Of a stretch of 64,000 nucleotides of DNA, positions 17,682-26,080 are shown piece by piece. Numbering within the stretch: the first letter of the stretch is position 1; each line of letters begins with the position of its first letter. A program made the translations under genes and the position numbers. This DNA is from Saprospiraceae bacterium (lineage in GTDB: Bacteria > Bacteroidota > Bacteroidia > Chitinophagales > Saprospiraceae), in contig JADJYH010000085.1 of NCBI GenBank assembly GCA_016719855.1, positions 1-64,000 on the forward strand. The letters are read 5' to 3'. The notes under the pieces are model-generated. The model saw only the letters and a list, made by a program, of their open reading frames with translations. It did not search any database and was not told the origin of the DNA.

Positions 17682-19184
17682 TTACTCTACCAACTTCCCT
17701 TCCAGCACCTTCCGTTGCAGCAGTTCCGACTTGCCGCCCAACTCCAGTGCCTTTTGCCACAGCAACAGTGCGTCGTTGGCCTTTCCGAGCTGGTACTGCA
17801 CGTCGCCCATGCGTTCGAGCAGGGCGGTGTCCTTGGGGTTCAGCTTGAACGCCTCGCCTAGGGTGTTTTCGGCTTGCGAAAACTTTTTGAGCTGGTAGTA
17901 CGATTCCCCGGTTTCCTTTAGCACGTTGAAGCGCAGCGGCGGGTTCTTGGCAGAGATGATGAGCGCCTGCTGGAGCGCAGGGAGGGCGTCGTTGGGCTTG
18001 TGCAGGCCGTTGTAGCCAAGGCCGTTGAAGTAATGTGCAGGGGCCTGGTTGGGAAACAAATCAAGGGCATCTTCAGAGGTCTTCACAAGGTTTTCGTAGT
18101 CCTTTTTGTCAAAATAAATAAAAAGCACCTGCTCCCACACCGCCCAAACGTTGCGGTCAAGTTCAAGGCATTTCCGATACTGTTCAAGGGCACGGTCGGG
18201 CTGGCCGTTGTGGAACAGCACGTCACCAAGCACGGAGTGCGACTTGGCGGCGTTCGGGTGAACAGTCTCCAGCAGCGAGGTCAGCGCCAGCAGCGAGTTG
18301 CCTAGGCTCTTGTCGCCCGTCTCTGCGAGGCGGTTCACGTAGGGTATTATTTCCTTTATTTTGGTGTCAATGTCGGTGCCAGGGTCTTCAAAAACGGGCC
18401 GCAATGAGTTGAGGAACTTGATATCGTCCTTGCCCTTGTTGTCGTCGGCAAGGGCGATTTTTGCAAGGGCATCGTTGGGGTTTAGCTTCAATATTTCTTG
18501 GTAGGTCGTGGTGGCCTTCTCCTTTTCTCCGGTCTGGTCGTAAAATTTTGCGAGCATGTGGCGGTATTCCACGTTGTTGGGAAACCTTGCAATCAGGTCT
18601 TGCACTTCTTTCCCCGCCTTTTTGTACTCGCCCATGCCGAGGTACAGCGTCTGCTTGTGGCGGGTCGTCTCCTCGTTCACGCCTATCATTTTCTCCAACT
18701 GGTCATAGACTTTGATGGCCTCGGCCGGTTGGCTCGACCGCACGAGGTAGTAGGCCCATTTGAAATAATAACCTTCGTTGTGTGGGTCCATTTTTACGAG
18801 CTGGCCATAGAGGGCGGCAGCTTCCTTGTCCTTGTCCACTTTTTGGTAGAGGTCGGCGAGGTAATATTTAAACCAAGGGTTGGCGGGGTCCCACTCCACG
18901 GCGTTTTTGCCTGCGGCAACGGCCTTGTCGGTATCTTTCAGCGCCTCGTACACACGGGCAAGCTCGTAGGATGCGGCGGCGTTCTTGGGGTCTTTTTCGA
19001 GCACTTCCTTGAACTTGGCGGCAGCTTTTTCCCAATTACCGAGCAGCTTCTCCCGGTTGCCGTCAATGAAGATTTCCTCGATTTGCGTCTCCGCTTCCGA
19101 AATAGGAGCAATTTGGCCGACTTCCTGCGCATGGAGCGTCAAGGCGGTGAGGAGGAGTAATGGGAAAAGGTATTTTTTTGACAT
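17682..19184 (-). CDS. Secreted tetratricopeptide-repeat protein
   Basis: Intact 500-residue protein with a signal peptide (MSKKYLFPLLLLTALTLHAQ). Tandem TPR helices run through almost the whole mature protein, for example AAAKFKEVLEKDPKNAAASY, ALEQYRKCLELDRNVWAVW and AENTLGEAFKLNPKDTALL. TPR arrays act as protein-binding scaffolds, and no catalytic motif is present. It is the last gene of a same-strand run (pyk, dut, nucleotidyltransferase, this gene), separated from the nucleotidyltransferase only by a word hairpin. A TPR protein next to dut and a sugar nucleotidyltransferase is a recurrent arrangement in Bacteroidota and suggests a cell envelope role. Confidence 0.88.
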   Translation of the reverse strand: MSKKYLFPLLLLTALTLHAQEVGQIAPISEAETQIEEIFIDGNREKLLGNWEKAAAKFKEVLEKDPKNAAASYELARVYEALKDTDKAVAAGKNAVEWDPANPWFKYYLADLYQKVDKDKEAAALYGQLVKMDPHNEGYYFKWAYYLVRSSQPAEAIKVYDQLEKMIGVNEETTRHKQTLYLGMGEYKKAGKEVQDLIARFPNNVEYRHMLAKFYDQTGEKEKATTTYQEILKLNPNDALAKIALADDNKGKDDIKFLNSLRPVFEDPGTDIDTKIKEIIPYVNRLAETGDKSLGNSLLALTSLLETVHPNAAKSHSVLGDVLFHNGQPDRALEQYRKCLELDRNVWAVWEQVLFIYFDKKDYENLVKTSEDALDLFPNQAPAHYFNGLGYNGLHKPNDALPALQQALIISAKNPPLRFNVLKETGESYYQLKKFSQAENTLGEAFKLNPKDTALLERMGDVQYQLGKANDALLLWQKALELGGKSELLQRKVLEGKLVE

Positions 19185-19185
19185 C

Positions 19186-19261
19186 TGAGGATTTGAGGAT
19201 TTGAGGATTTGAATATTCGAGGAGGGCCGTGGTCAAATCCTCGAATCCTCAAATCCTCATC
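19186..19261. repeat. Octamer word hairpin (GAGGATTT family)
   Basis: The left arm (19186-19222) is GAGGATTT in tandem, with a diverged GAATATTC unit. The right arm (19233-19261) carries AAATCCTC/GAATCCTC. The arms pair with a loop of about 10 bases. It fills the gap between the nucleotidyltransferase stop and the TPR gene start, inside a probable operon. Confidence 0.8.
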
Positions 19262-19264
19262 AAG

Positions 19265-20271
19265 TCATTCTTTAAAACTGGTATAGTCGCCAATGCTCAC
19301 GTCCGATGCATGCCCTTCGTAATTGACGTGGTTGCCCACCATCGAATCGGCGAACAGGGCATCCGAAACGCTCGTATCGCCCTGAATAACGCTGTTTTTG
19401 ATGATAGAGTTTGCTATCACCGAATTATTGCCCACCGACACGTGCGGCCCGATGACGGAGTTCACGATTTTTGCGCCAGCGCCCACAAAGCAAGGCGGTA
19501 CGATAACCGAGTTTTCAATGACCGCCTGTGGCGAAATGAGCATTTCCACCGTGCTCTTTATCTCCAGCATCCGGCGGTTCGTGTCCACGATGTTGAACTT
19601 GTTGCCGCAGTCGAGCCACTCGTCTATGCCCGATGCCCTAAACTTGTAGCCGCCCGCTTTCATGTTTTCCAGCACCGAAGTTATCTGGAACTCGCCCTTG
19701 TCCCGGATGTTGTTTTCTATCAAAACTTGATTTGGTCACGCAGGTACTCGCCCTCCCGCACGTAGTATAGGCCCACGATGGCAAGGTCGGAAACGAACAC
19801 GGGCGACTTCTCCACGAAGTCGGTGATGAACTGCTCACTGTCGGTTTTTACCACACCGAAGGACGAAGGGTCGTCCACTTTTTTTACCCAAATAATGCCC
19901 TCCTCGTTGGTGTCAAAATGGAAGTCCGCCCGGAACAGCGTGTCGCTGAAGGCGATGAACACGTTGCCGTTTAGGCTTTCGCTGGCGCAACCGATGGCAT
20001 GTGCCACGCCCTGTGGGTTAGTTTGGTGGTAGATGCGCCCCTCGGCCCCGAAGTTGTTGGCAATGCTGACAAGCTCCTGCTCCACGTCTTTGCCAAAGTC
20101 GCCGGTGATGAAGGCGATTTCCTCCACCTTGCCGTTGTATCCAGCCGTCAGGTCCTCGACGATGCGCTGCACCATCGGCTTTCCAGCGATGGGGATGAGC
20201 GGCTTTGGGAGCGTCAGCGTATGCGGGCGGAGGCGGGTGCCCCGGCCAGCCATTGGGATGATGATTTTCAT
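19265..20271 (-). CDS. Sugar-1-phosphate nucleotidyltransferase, one frameshift
   Basis: About 335 residues once one T missing from the sense TTTT run (plus strand 19722-19725) is restored. The N-terminus has the signature GRGTRLRPHTLTLPKPL, which binds the nucleotide triphosphate, and the catalytic domain continues through FIAFSDTLF with its metal-binding Asp. After the break, DEWLDCGNKFNIVDTNRRM closes the sugar site. A left-handed beta-helix of hexapeptide repeats follows (IENSVIVPPCFVGAGAKI, VIGPHVSVGNNSVI). It makes an NDP-sugar, probably of the glucose- or mannose-1-phosphate type, for envelope polysaccharide. The exact sugar cannot be set. Confidence 0.88.
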
Positions 20272-20328
20272 TTCTGGATGGTAATTCTTGATGTGTTGAA
20301 ATGGGATTTACGACAAGACAGTCAAATT

Positions 20329-20363
20329 TCATACCTCATACCTCCTCACCTCATACCTTCAAA
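20329..20363. repeat. Word array (CATACCT family), single arm
   Basis: CATACCT-CATACCT-CCTCACCT-CATACCT in tandem; its end overlaps the dut stop codon (20359-20361). Confidence 0.6.
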
Positions 20364-20790
20364 CCCCAGTGCTGCCGAATCCCCCCGCTCCCCGCTCCGT
20401 CTCCGAAAGCTGTTCCGCCTCCGCCCACTCGATGCGCTCGTACTTCGCAATGACCATCTGTGCAATGCGCTCGCCAGGCTCCACCGTCTGTGGTCCGTTC
20501 GAGAGGTTCACGAGGATGATTTTGATTTCGCCCCGGTAGTCGGAGTCAATGGTGCCGGGCGAGTTGACGAGGCCGAGGCCCTTTTTGATGGCCAGCCCGC
20601 TCCGTGGTCGCACCTGCGCCTCGTAGCCGATGGGCAGTTCGATGAAAAGCCCCGTGGGCACCAGTTGCCGCTCCAGCGATTGCAGGGTAATTGCGGTTGA
20701 AATATTTGCCCGGAGGTCAAGCCCCGCACTACCCAGCGTCTCGTATTGTGGTAGCGGGAAAGGGGATTGGTTGATGATTTTGACTTGCAT
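20359..20790 (-). CDS. dut: dUTP diphosphatase
   Basis: Intact 143-residue enzyme with all five dUTPase motifs: SAGLDLRA (I), RPRSGLA (II), GTIDSDYRGEI (III, with catalytic Asp and uracil-binding residues), ERIAQMV (IV) and RGAGGFGSTG (V, the phosphate-closing tail). It forms trimers and hydrolyses dUTP to dUMP and pyrophosphate, keeping uracil out of DNA and supplying dTMP synthesis. The start at 20790 (MQVKIINQSPFPLPQY) fits the family. A longer open frame to 20868 would add a non-conserved hydrophobic stretch made partly of word repeats, so it is rejected. Confidence 0.97.
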   Translation of the reverse strand: MQVKIINQSPFPLPQYETLGSAGLDLRANISTAITLQSLERQLVPTGLFIELPIGYEAQVRPRSGLAIKKGLGLVNSPGTIDSDYRGEIKIILVNLSNGPQTVEPGERIAQMVIAKYERIEWAEAEQLSETERGAGGFGSTGV

Positions 20791-20822
20791 GAGTGAGGGT
20801 TTGAGGGCGTGAGGGTTTGAGA
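20791..20822. repeat. Octamer word array (GAGGGTTT family), single arm
   Basis: GAGTGAGGGTTTGAGGGCGTGAGGGTTTGA stands directly upstream of the dut start codon and overlies its leader. Confidence 0.55.
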
Positions 20823-20915
20823 TAAAAAAATTGCGGAGCAAATATAACAGCGATAGATGGAACAACAATAGAGGGCTATTGCGAGGAAATATTTAGCAAC
20901 AAAGCAAATCGTAGG

Positions 20916-20952
20916 AATTCCAATATCCCAATAACTCAATCACCCAATCACC
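20916..20952. repeat. Word array (CAATCACC family), single arm
   Basis: Tandem degenerate words ATTCCAAT-ATCCCAAT-AACTCAAT-CACCCAAT-CACC end just before the pyk stop codon (20957). No opposite arm is seen. Confidence 0.5.
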
Positions 20953-20956
20953 GCCA

Positions 20957-22387
20957 CTATTCCACCTGCGTCACCCGCAGCATGTTCGTCCTGAGCCGCT
21001 TGGACAGTGGCATGGAGCCGATATTGACGACCACATCCCCAGTTTCCACTTCCCCGACTGCTTTCAGGATGGCGAGCGTGTCTTCGATGGTTTCGTCGGT
21101 GGTGGTGAACTTGTCGTAGTAGAAGCCTTTCACGCCCCAAACAAGGTTGAGGGTGGCGAGGATATGCACTTGGCCAGAGAAGATGCAGATTTTGCGCTTC
21201 GGCCTGCGACTGGATACCTTGAAGGCAGTGTAGCCGGAAACGGTAAGGCCGGTGATGACCTTGGCCTTGATGCGTTCGGCCACGTCCACGGCGCTGTAGC
21301 ATATCACGTCGCTGTGAAAAGTGGAGGAGTTGGGCGAAGGTTCCGGGAAGCGCATCTGGTAGAGGTCGTTGGTTTCCACTTGGTGGATAATGCGTCCCAT
21401 CGTCTCGATGACCTCCACGGGGAACTTGCCCATCGCCGTCTCGCCGCTACACATGACGGCGTCGCAGCCGTCGAGCACGGCATTGGCCACGTCGGTGACC
21501 TCCGGTCGGGTGGGGGTGGGGTTTTCCATCATGGACTCCATCATCTGGGTGGCCACGATGACGGGCCTTGACCGCTGGATGCACTTGGCGATGATGCTTT
21601 TCTGCGTCATGGCCAGCCCTTCGATGGGTGTTTCGATGCCGAGGTCGCCGCGGGCGATCATGATGCCGTTGGAGGCTTTGATGATTTCGTCAATATTCTC
21701 CAGTGCCTCCGGTTTTTCTATCTTGGAAATGACCTTGGCGGGGTGGCCTTTTGCTGCGATGCGGCGCCAGAGTTCGTCAAGGTCTTGGGCGCTGCGCACG
21801 AAGGAGAGCGCTATCCAGTTGACGGGCTGCGTGAGGATGAAGTCGAGGTCCCGAATGTCCTTTTCGGTGAGAGCGGGCAGCTTGACCTTGGTGTTGGGCA
21901 GGTTGACGCCCTTGTTGGAACGGATGGGGCCGCCGTGGGTCACTTCGAGCTTCACCATATCCTTGCCATTGGATTCAAGCACTTTGAGCCGTATTTTGCC
22001 ATCGTCCACCAAGATTATTTCACCGATTTTTACGTCCTCGGCGAGGTCTTGGTAGCTCATGTAGATGGCCTCCTTGGTGCCCTCGCAGGGGGTGTTCACG
22101 AAGGTGATGACGTCGCCCTTGTCCAGCATCAGCGGCTCGTCCTTGATGTTGCCGACCCGAAGCTTTGGCCCCTGTAGGTCGGCGAGTATGCCGACGTGAG
22201 TACCCAACTCCTCGTTCACGTGCCGGATATGGTTGATGACTTCTTTGTGTGCTTCGTGCTTCCCGTGCGAGAAGTTGAGCCGGAAAATGTCAACCCCCGC
22301 TACGACGAGTTTCCTCAGCATTTCCAAATTGCTGCTGGCAGGGCCCACGGTGGCTACTATCTTTGTACTGTTTGCTTCCTTGCTCAT
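20957..22387 (-). CDS. pyk: Pyruvate kinase
   Basis: Intact 476-residue glycolytic enzyme, the usual length. The N-terminal barrel strand carries TKIVATVGPASS and FRLNFSHG with the ADP/K-binding residues. The catalytic lysine lies in VISKIEKPEALENI, followed by the metal site GIMIARGDLGIE and the ATQMMESM stretch. The C-terminal domain includes VMCSGETAMGKFPVE and TGLTVSGYTA. It converts phosphoenolpyruvate and ADP to pyruvate and ATP. The start at 22387 (MSKEANSTKIVATVGP) is chosen over a longer frame to 22426 because homology begins there. It is the first gene of the pyk-dut-nucleotidyltransferase-TPR run and is divergent from acpP. Confidence 0.97.
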   Translation of the reverse strand: MSKEANSTKIVATVGPASSNLEMLRKLVVAGVDIFRLNFSHGKHEAHKEVINHIRHVNEELGTHVGILADLQGPKLRVGNIKDEPLMLDKGDVITFVNTPCEGTKEAIYMSYQDLAEDVKIGEIILVDDGKIRLKVLESNGKDMVKLEVTHGGPIRSNKGVNLPNTKVKLPALTEKDIRDLDFILTQPVNWIALSFVRSAQDLDELWRRIAAKGHPAKVISKIEKPEALENIDEIIKASNGIMIARGDLGIETPIEGLAMTQKSIIAKCIQRSRPVIVATQMMESMMENPTPTRPEVTDVANAVLDGCDAVMCSGETAMGKFPVEVIETMGRIIHQVETNDLYQMRFPEPSPNSSTFHSDVICYSAVDVAERIKAKVITGLTVSGYTAFKVSSRRPKRKICIFSGQVHILATLNLVWGVKGFYYDKFTTTDETIEDTLAILKAVGEVETGDVVVNIGSMPLSKRLRTNMLRVTQVE

Positions 22388-22850
22388 TGCTAGGTTTGTA
22401 AAAATGAAGTGCAAATTGGGGCGCACTTACGTGCAAAGGTGCTTAGAATCCGACACTTTCAAATTGTTTTTTTCTTTTAGATGAGTCTAGTTTGGCGCAA
22501 ATTCATCCATGATAAAAACGACTTCAAGCCCTCAATTTGCAGGTATCGCCAAGCTAAGTGTATTTTTGACAAAATGCTTTGGCCGCCAAATGTACACCGC
22601 TCCGCAAACTTGACAAACCTCCGTCGGTTATTTTTTGAGATTCTATTTGGACAAGGCCTGCGGAGTGTACCCGCCAAAAAAATTTTTCCAATCGTTAGAG
22701 TTTGCCTTTCTTTGCACGAAATTTCAAAACCTTTTGGAGCAAAGGGCAAAGGAGTTTCAGTGTTAAGGTGGTTCTGTTAAAAAGCAGGAACGCCGCACTG
22801 GCCTGGGTCCAATATCCAAAATAGCTTTTTCCACTTAAAAAGTGTTTGAT
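22388..22850. other. Divergent promoter region between pyk and acpP
   Basis: A 463-base AT-richer stretch lies between two divergent gene starts. Open frames of 90-99 codons on both strands overlap one another and have no recognisable domain. It must hold the promoters of both operons, but no Bacteroidota-type -33/-7 pair (TTTG and TAnnTTTG) with correct spacing can be assigned with confidence. Confidence 0.5.
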
Positions 22851-23084
22851 ATGTCTAGCATTGCAGATCGCGTAAAAAAACTCATTGTAGAAAAATTGGG
22901 CGTTGAAGAATCTGAAGTAACGCCAGAGGCAAGTTTCACCAACGACCTCGGTGCAGATTCCCTCGACACCGTCGAACTTATCATGGAACTGGAGAAAGAA
23001 TTCGACATCTCCATCCCGGATGAGCAGGCTGAAAAAATCCAAACCGTAGGACAGGCCATTGAGTACATCGAATCCAATTCGTAG
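22851..23084 (+). CDS. acpP: Acyl carrier protein
   Basis: Intact 77-residue acidic helical protein. The phosphopantetheine attachment serine is S37 in LGADSLDTVELIMELE, the classical DSLD motif, and helix IV (SIPDEQAEKIQTVGQAIEYI) is conserved. It carries growing fatty acyl chains for the type II fatty acid synthase. ATG at 22851 gives the standard N-terminus (MSSIADRVKKLIVEKLGV); an in-frame ATG nine bases earlier is less likely. It is followed by fabF, a common arrangement, with a stem-loop in the gap. Confidence 0.97.
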   Translation: MSSIADRVKKLIVEKLGVEESEVTPEASFTNDLGADSLDTVELIMELEKEFDISIPDEQAEKIQTVGQAIEYIESNS

Positions 23085-23108
23085 TCGGCCCGTCTGAATC
23101 GTTTATTA

Positions 23109-23152
23109 GCCGAAGCCAAAAACGCTGCTTTCAGTAGTGTTTTTGGCTTCTC
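23109..23152 (+). terminator. Stem-loop between acpP and fabF
   Basis: GAAGCCAAAAAC and GTTTTTGGCTTC pair around a loop of about 15 bases, followed by a weak CTCTCTCC tail. There is no strong U-run after the stem, so it may be partial attenuation or an RNA-processing site that sets acpP above fabF. Confidence 0.6.
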
Positions 23153-23242
23153 TCTCCTCGTTTTCAATCATCCATGCAGCAGGTTAAGGTAGTTGCGTAT
23201 TTGCCCGTCTGCCACCTGTCAATTGCCATTTAAAATTATTTT

Positions 23243-24487
23243 ATGAGAAGGGTTGTCATCACTGGCATCGGCGCTTTGACCCCCATCGGCAACAATGTCA
23301 AGGAGTACCTTGCTGGCTTGCAGAATGGTATCAGCGGCGCTGCCCCGATTACGTATTTCGATACCACCAACTTCAAGACCCAGTTCGCCTGTGAGGTCAA
23401 GAACTTCCATGCCGAAGATTTCATTGACAAAAAGGAAGTCCGGCGTATTGACAACTTCGCCATCTACGCTATGGTTGCTGCCGACGAGGCCATCGCTGCT
23501 GCTGGCCTTGACCCCGAAAAACTCGACCTCGACCGAGTAGGCGTCATCATGTCGTCTGGTATCGGAGGCTTGGCCACACTGGAAAGAGAAATCGAGGAAT
23601 TCATCACCGGCAACGGCATTCCCCGCTACAATCCCTTCCTCATACCCAAAATGATAATTGACATTGCCGCTGGCCATATTTCCATGAAGCATGGCTTCCG
23701 GGGTATCAACTACGCCATCGTATCGGCCTGTGCGTCTTCGTCCCATGCCCTTATGTCCGCTTTCGACAATGTTCGCATTGGCCGCAACGACATCATCATC
23801 AGTGGTGGTACAGAAGCTACTATTGTAAAAGTGGCGGTCGGCGGCTTCGGTGCCATGAAGGCACTCTCCACCCGCAACGACGACCCTGCCACTGCCTCCC
23901 GTCCCTTCGACCTCGACCGCGATGGCTTCGTGCTTGGCGAAGGAGCTGGCGCGCTAGTAGTAGAAGAGCTAGAACATGCCAAGCGCCGTGGCGCCAACAT
24001 CCTCTGCGAAATCGTGGGAGCGGGCGCTACTGCCGACGCCTACCACATCACTGCCCCGCACCCCGAGGGCCTCGGCGCTGCCAACGTGATGAGGGCCGCC
24101 CTCGCCGATGCCAAGATGAACCCCGATGAAATTGACTACATCAACGTCCACGGCACCTCCACCTCGCTCGGCGACGTGGCCGAGGTGAAGGCCATCCAGC
24201 AGGTGTTTGGAGATTCGATTTTCAAGCTGAACGTCAGCTCCACCAAGTCCATGACCGGCCACTTGCTCGGTGCTGCCGGTGCCATTGAGGCCATTGCCGG
24301 GGTGCTGGCCATCCAGCACAACTTCATCCCGCCCACCATCAACCACTTCACCGACGACCCTGAACTTGACCCCCGCATCAACCTGACCTTCAACGAAGCA
24401 CAGCAACGGGAGGTAAGGGCTGTTTTGAGCAATACCTTCGGTTTTGGCGGGCACAACGGGTCGCTGATATTTAAGAAATTTCAATAG
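23243..24487 (+). CDS. fabF: 3-oxoacyl-ACP synthase II
   Basis: Intact 414-residue condensing enzyme. The catalytic triad is visible: nucleophile C163 in VSACASSSHA, H303 in NVHGTSTSLGD and H340 in MTGHLLGAAG, with the FGFGGHNG gatekeeper loop near the C-terminus. It elongates acyl-ACP with malonyl-ACP and is the temperature- and unsaturation-relevant KAS II of fatty acid synthesis. It follows acpP on the same strand. The usual next gene in many Bacteroidota (rnc) is absent; a convergent fucosidase gene follows instead. Confidence 0.96.
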   Translation: MRRVVITGIGALTPIGNNVKEYLAGLQNGISGAAPITYFDTTNFKTQFACEVKNFHAEDFIDKKEVRRIDNFAIYAMVAADEAIAAAGLDPEKLDLDRVGVIMSSGIGGLATLEREIEEFITGNGIPRYNPFLIPKMIIDIAAGHISMKHGFRGINYAIVSACASSSHALMSAFDNVRIGRNDIIISGGTEATIVKVAVGGFGAMKALSTRNDDPATASRPFDLDRDGFVLGEGAGALVVEELEHAKRRGANILCEIVGAGATADAYHITAPHPEGLGAANVMRAALADAKMNPDEIDYINVHGTSTSLGDVAEVKAIQQVFGDSIFKLNVSSTKSMTGHLLGAAGAIEAIAGVLAIQHNFIPPTINHFTDDPELDPRINLTFNEAQQREVRAVLSNTFGFGGHNGSLIFKKFQ

Positions 24488-24552
24488 TTATGAGAGTTAT
24501 GAGTTATGAGTTTTGGGATACCCAAACTCATAACTCATCTCTCATAACTCAA
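24487..24552. repeat. Heptamer word hairpin (TTATGAG family)
   Basis: GTTATGAGAGTTATGAGTTA...TTTTGGG (24487-24516) pairs almost perfectly with CCCAAACTCATAACTC...CTCATAAC (from 24521) across a 3-5 base loop, giving a stem of about 30 bp. It sits between the convergent fabF and GH29 genes and overlaps the GH29 stop codon. It could act as a bidirectional terminator, though T-runs are missing. Confidence 0.85.
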
Positions 24553-25896
24553 TACGCCCCCACCTCGCTGATGCACAGCGCCGCCCTTCCTTCGAACTCA
24601 ATCTTCACCTTCTCCACTTCCTGTTTTTCGAAGCGTAAAATACGTTTGTAGCCCACCGTCGTGCCGTTTGCCAGCGGCGTCCATTTGCCATCGTTGAAAC
24701 CTGAAACCCGAAAGGCGTTCACCCGCTGCCGTAGCCGAATATGCTCTTGCAGCACGAGGCGGCTGATAGCCGTTTTTTTGCCAAAATCAATCTCCAAACT
24801 GGCCGAAAGCGCGCTGTCGCCAGTAGCCCAGTAGGTGTCGGGGTTGGCGTCGAGCGCATTTTTGCTTCAAAACCTTGGCCTCGCTCATTGGTGGCGGCGG
24901 CTTTTTTGCCTGCGGCAAAATTGGTGGCAAAGTCCCGACGGATGGCCTCTCCAAGCTCCTTGAGCCGGGCAGTGTCGGCCTCGTGTACGAGGCCACGGGT
25001 GTCCACGGGCAGGTTGAGCAGCAGTAGATAGTACCAGCCTGGCCGGATGCTCACATCGCACTCGGCAGGTACCCAGTCGGTGCCGTCGGCATGGCCTGTG
25101 GTCAGTTCCTTGTAATTGGGGGAGCCGGGGTAGAACTCGGCGAGGCGCAGGGTGCTCCAGTTGGTCTCACCAGCGTAACCGTCTTCGTTGCCGACCCAGC
25201 GGCAGCCCGGCCCAGCGTCGCTGAACATGACGGCGTTGGGCTGCAACTCCCTGACAAGCTTGTGCGTGGTCGGCCAGTCGTAATAGTTTTGGCGGTCAAC
25301 TTCCCGTTTTTCGTTGGCACCGCCATAGTAGCCATCGCCGCCGTTTGCCCCATCGAACCATACCTCGAAGATGTCGCCGTAGTTGGTCAGCAACTCCCGC
25401 AACTGGTTGCGGAAATAGGTCAGGTATTCCGGCTTGCCGTAGTCGGCGTGGTTGCGGTCCCACGGCGAGAGGTACACGCCGAACTTGAGGCCGTATTCCC
25501 GACAGGCATCCGAAAGTTCCCGAACAACATCGCCTTTGCCGCCCTTCCACGGTGAGTTTTTCACTGAATGCTCGGTGTAGGCGCTCGGCCAAAGGCAGAA
25601 CCCGTCGTGGTGCTTGGCGGTGAGGATGATGCCCTTCATGCCCGCCTCCTTGCACACCTTGGCCCACTGGCGGCAGTCGAGCGCCGTGGGGTTGAAGGTG
25701 GCTGGCGGCTCGCTGCCCATCCCCCACTCGATGTTGGTGAAGGTGTTCATGTTGAAATGCACGAAGGCGTTGAACTCCATCTGCTGCCAAGAAAGCTGCG
25801 CCTCGCTTGGCACGGGGCCGTAAGGTACGGGCGGTGGAACGGGCGGTTTTGCGCAAGCGAAAAGAGAAAAGGCAGGAGGTAAAACAGGTTCTTCAT
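24549..25896 (-). CDS. GH29 alpha-L-fucosidase lipoprotein, two frameshifts
   Basis: About 449 residues after two single-base repairs (missing T in the sense run at 25867-25870, missing A at 24859-24863). The repaired N-terminus MKNLFYLLPFSLFAC is a lipoprotein signal with the lipid-bearing Cys. The catalytic barrel has MKGIILTAKHHDGFCLWPS (typical GH29 His-His), GVYLSPWDRNH and the nucleophile Asp in FEVWFDGANG. The C-terminal part after the second break (NALDANPDTYWATGDSALS) is a discoidin-like F5/8 carbohydrate-binding domain ending EVGAY. It probably releases fucose from host or algal glycans at the cell envelope. No other polysaccharide-utilisation genes are adjacent. Confidence 0.9.
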
Positions 25897-25913
25897 TTTG
25901 CTCTTTATTGTTT

Positions 25914-26064
25914 TTGATTGACGATTACATGATTGTTGATTTTTGGGATGTTTGATTTTGAATTTCCGATGGCCGGTGTTTTGAACTGCCATCAGCCATA
26001 TAAAATAGTCCATTTTACATGACATCATCAATCAAAAATCATGTAATCGTCAATCGTCAATCAA
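25914..26064. repeat. Heptamer word hairpin with long loop (GACGATT family)
   Basis: TTGATTGACGATTACATGATTGTTGATTTTT (25914-25944) is matched by ATCAAAAATCATGTAATCGTCAATCGTCAATCAA (about 26030-26064). About 85 bases separate the arms. It fills the gap between the porin stop and the fucosidase start, both on the minus strand. Confidence 0.8.
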
Positions 26065-26080
26065 AATAATCAATAGAAAT

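Noticed and set aside
22481..22780. 99-codon frame upstream of acpP
   Set aside because: It overlaps a similar frame on the other strand, has no domain, and lies where two divergent promoters must be.
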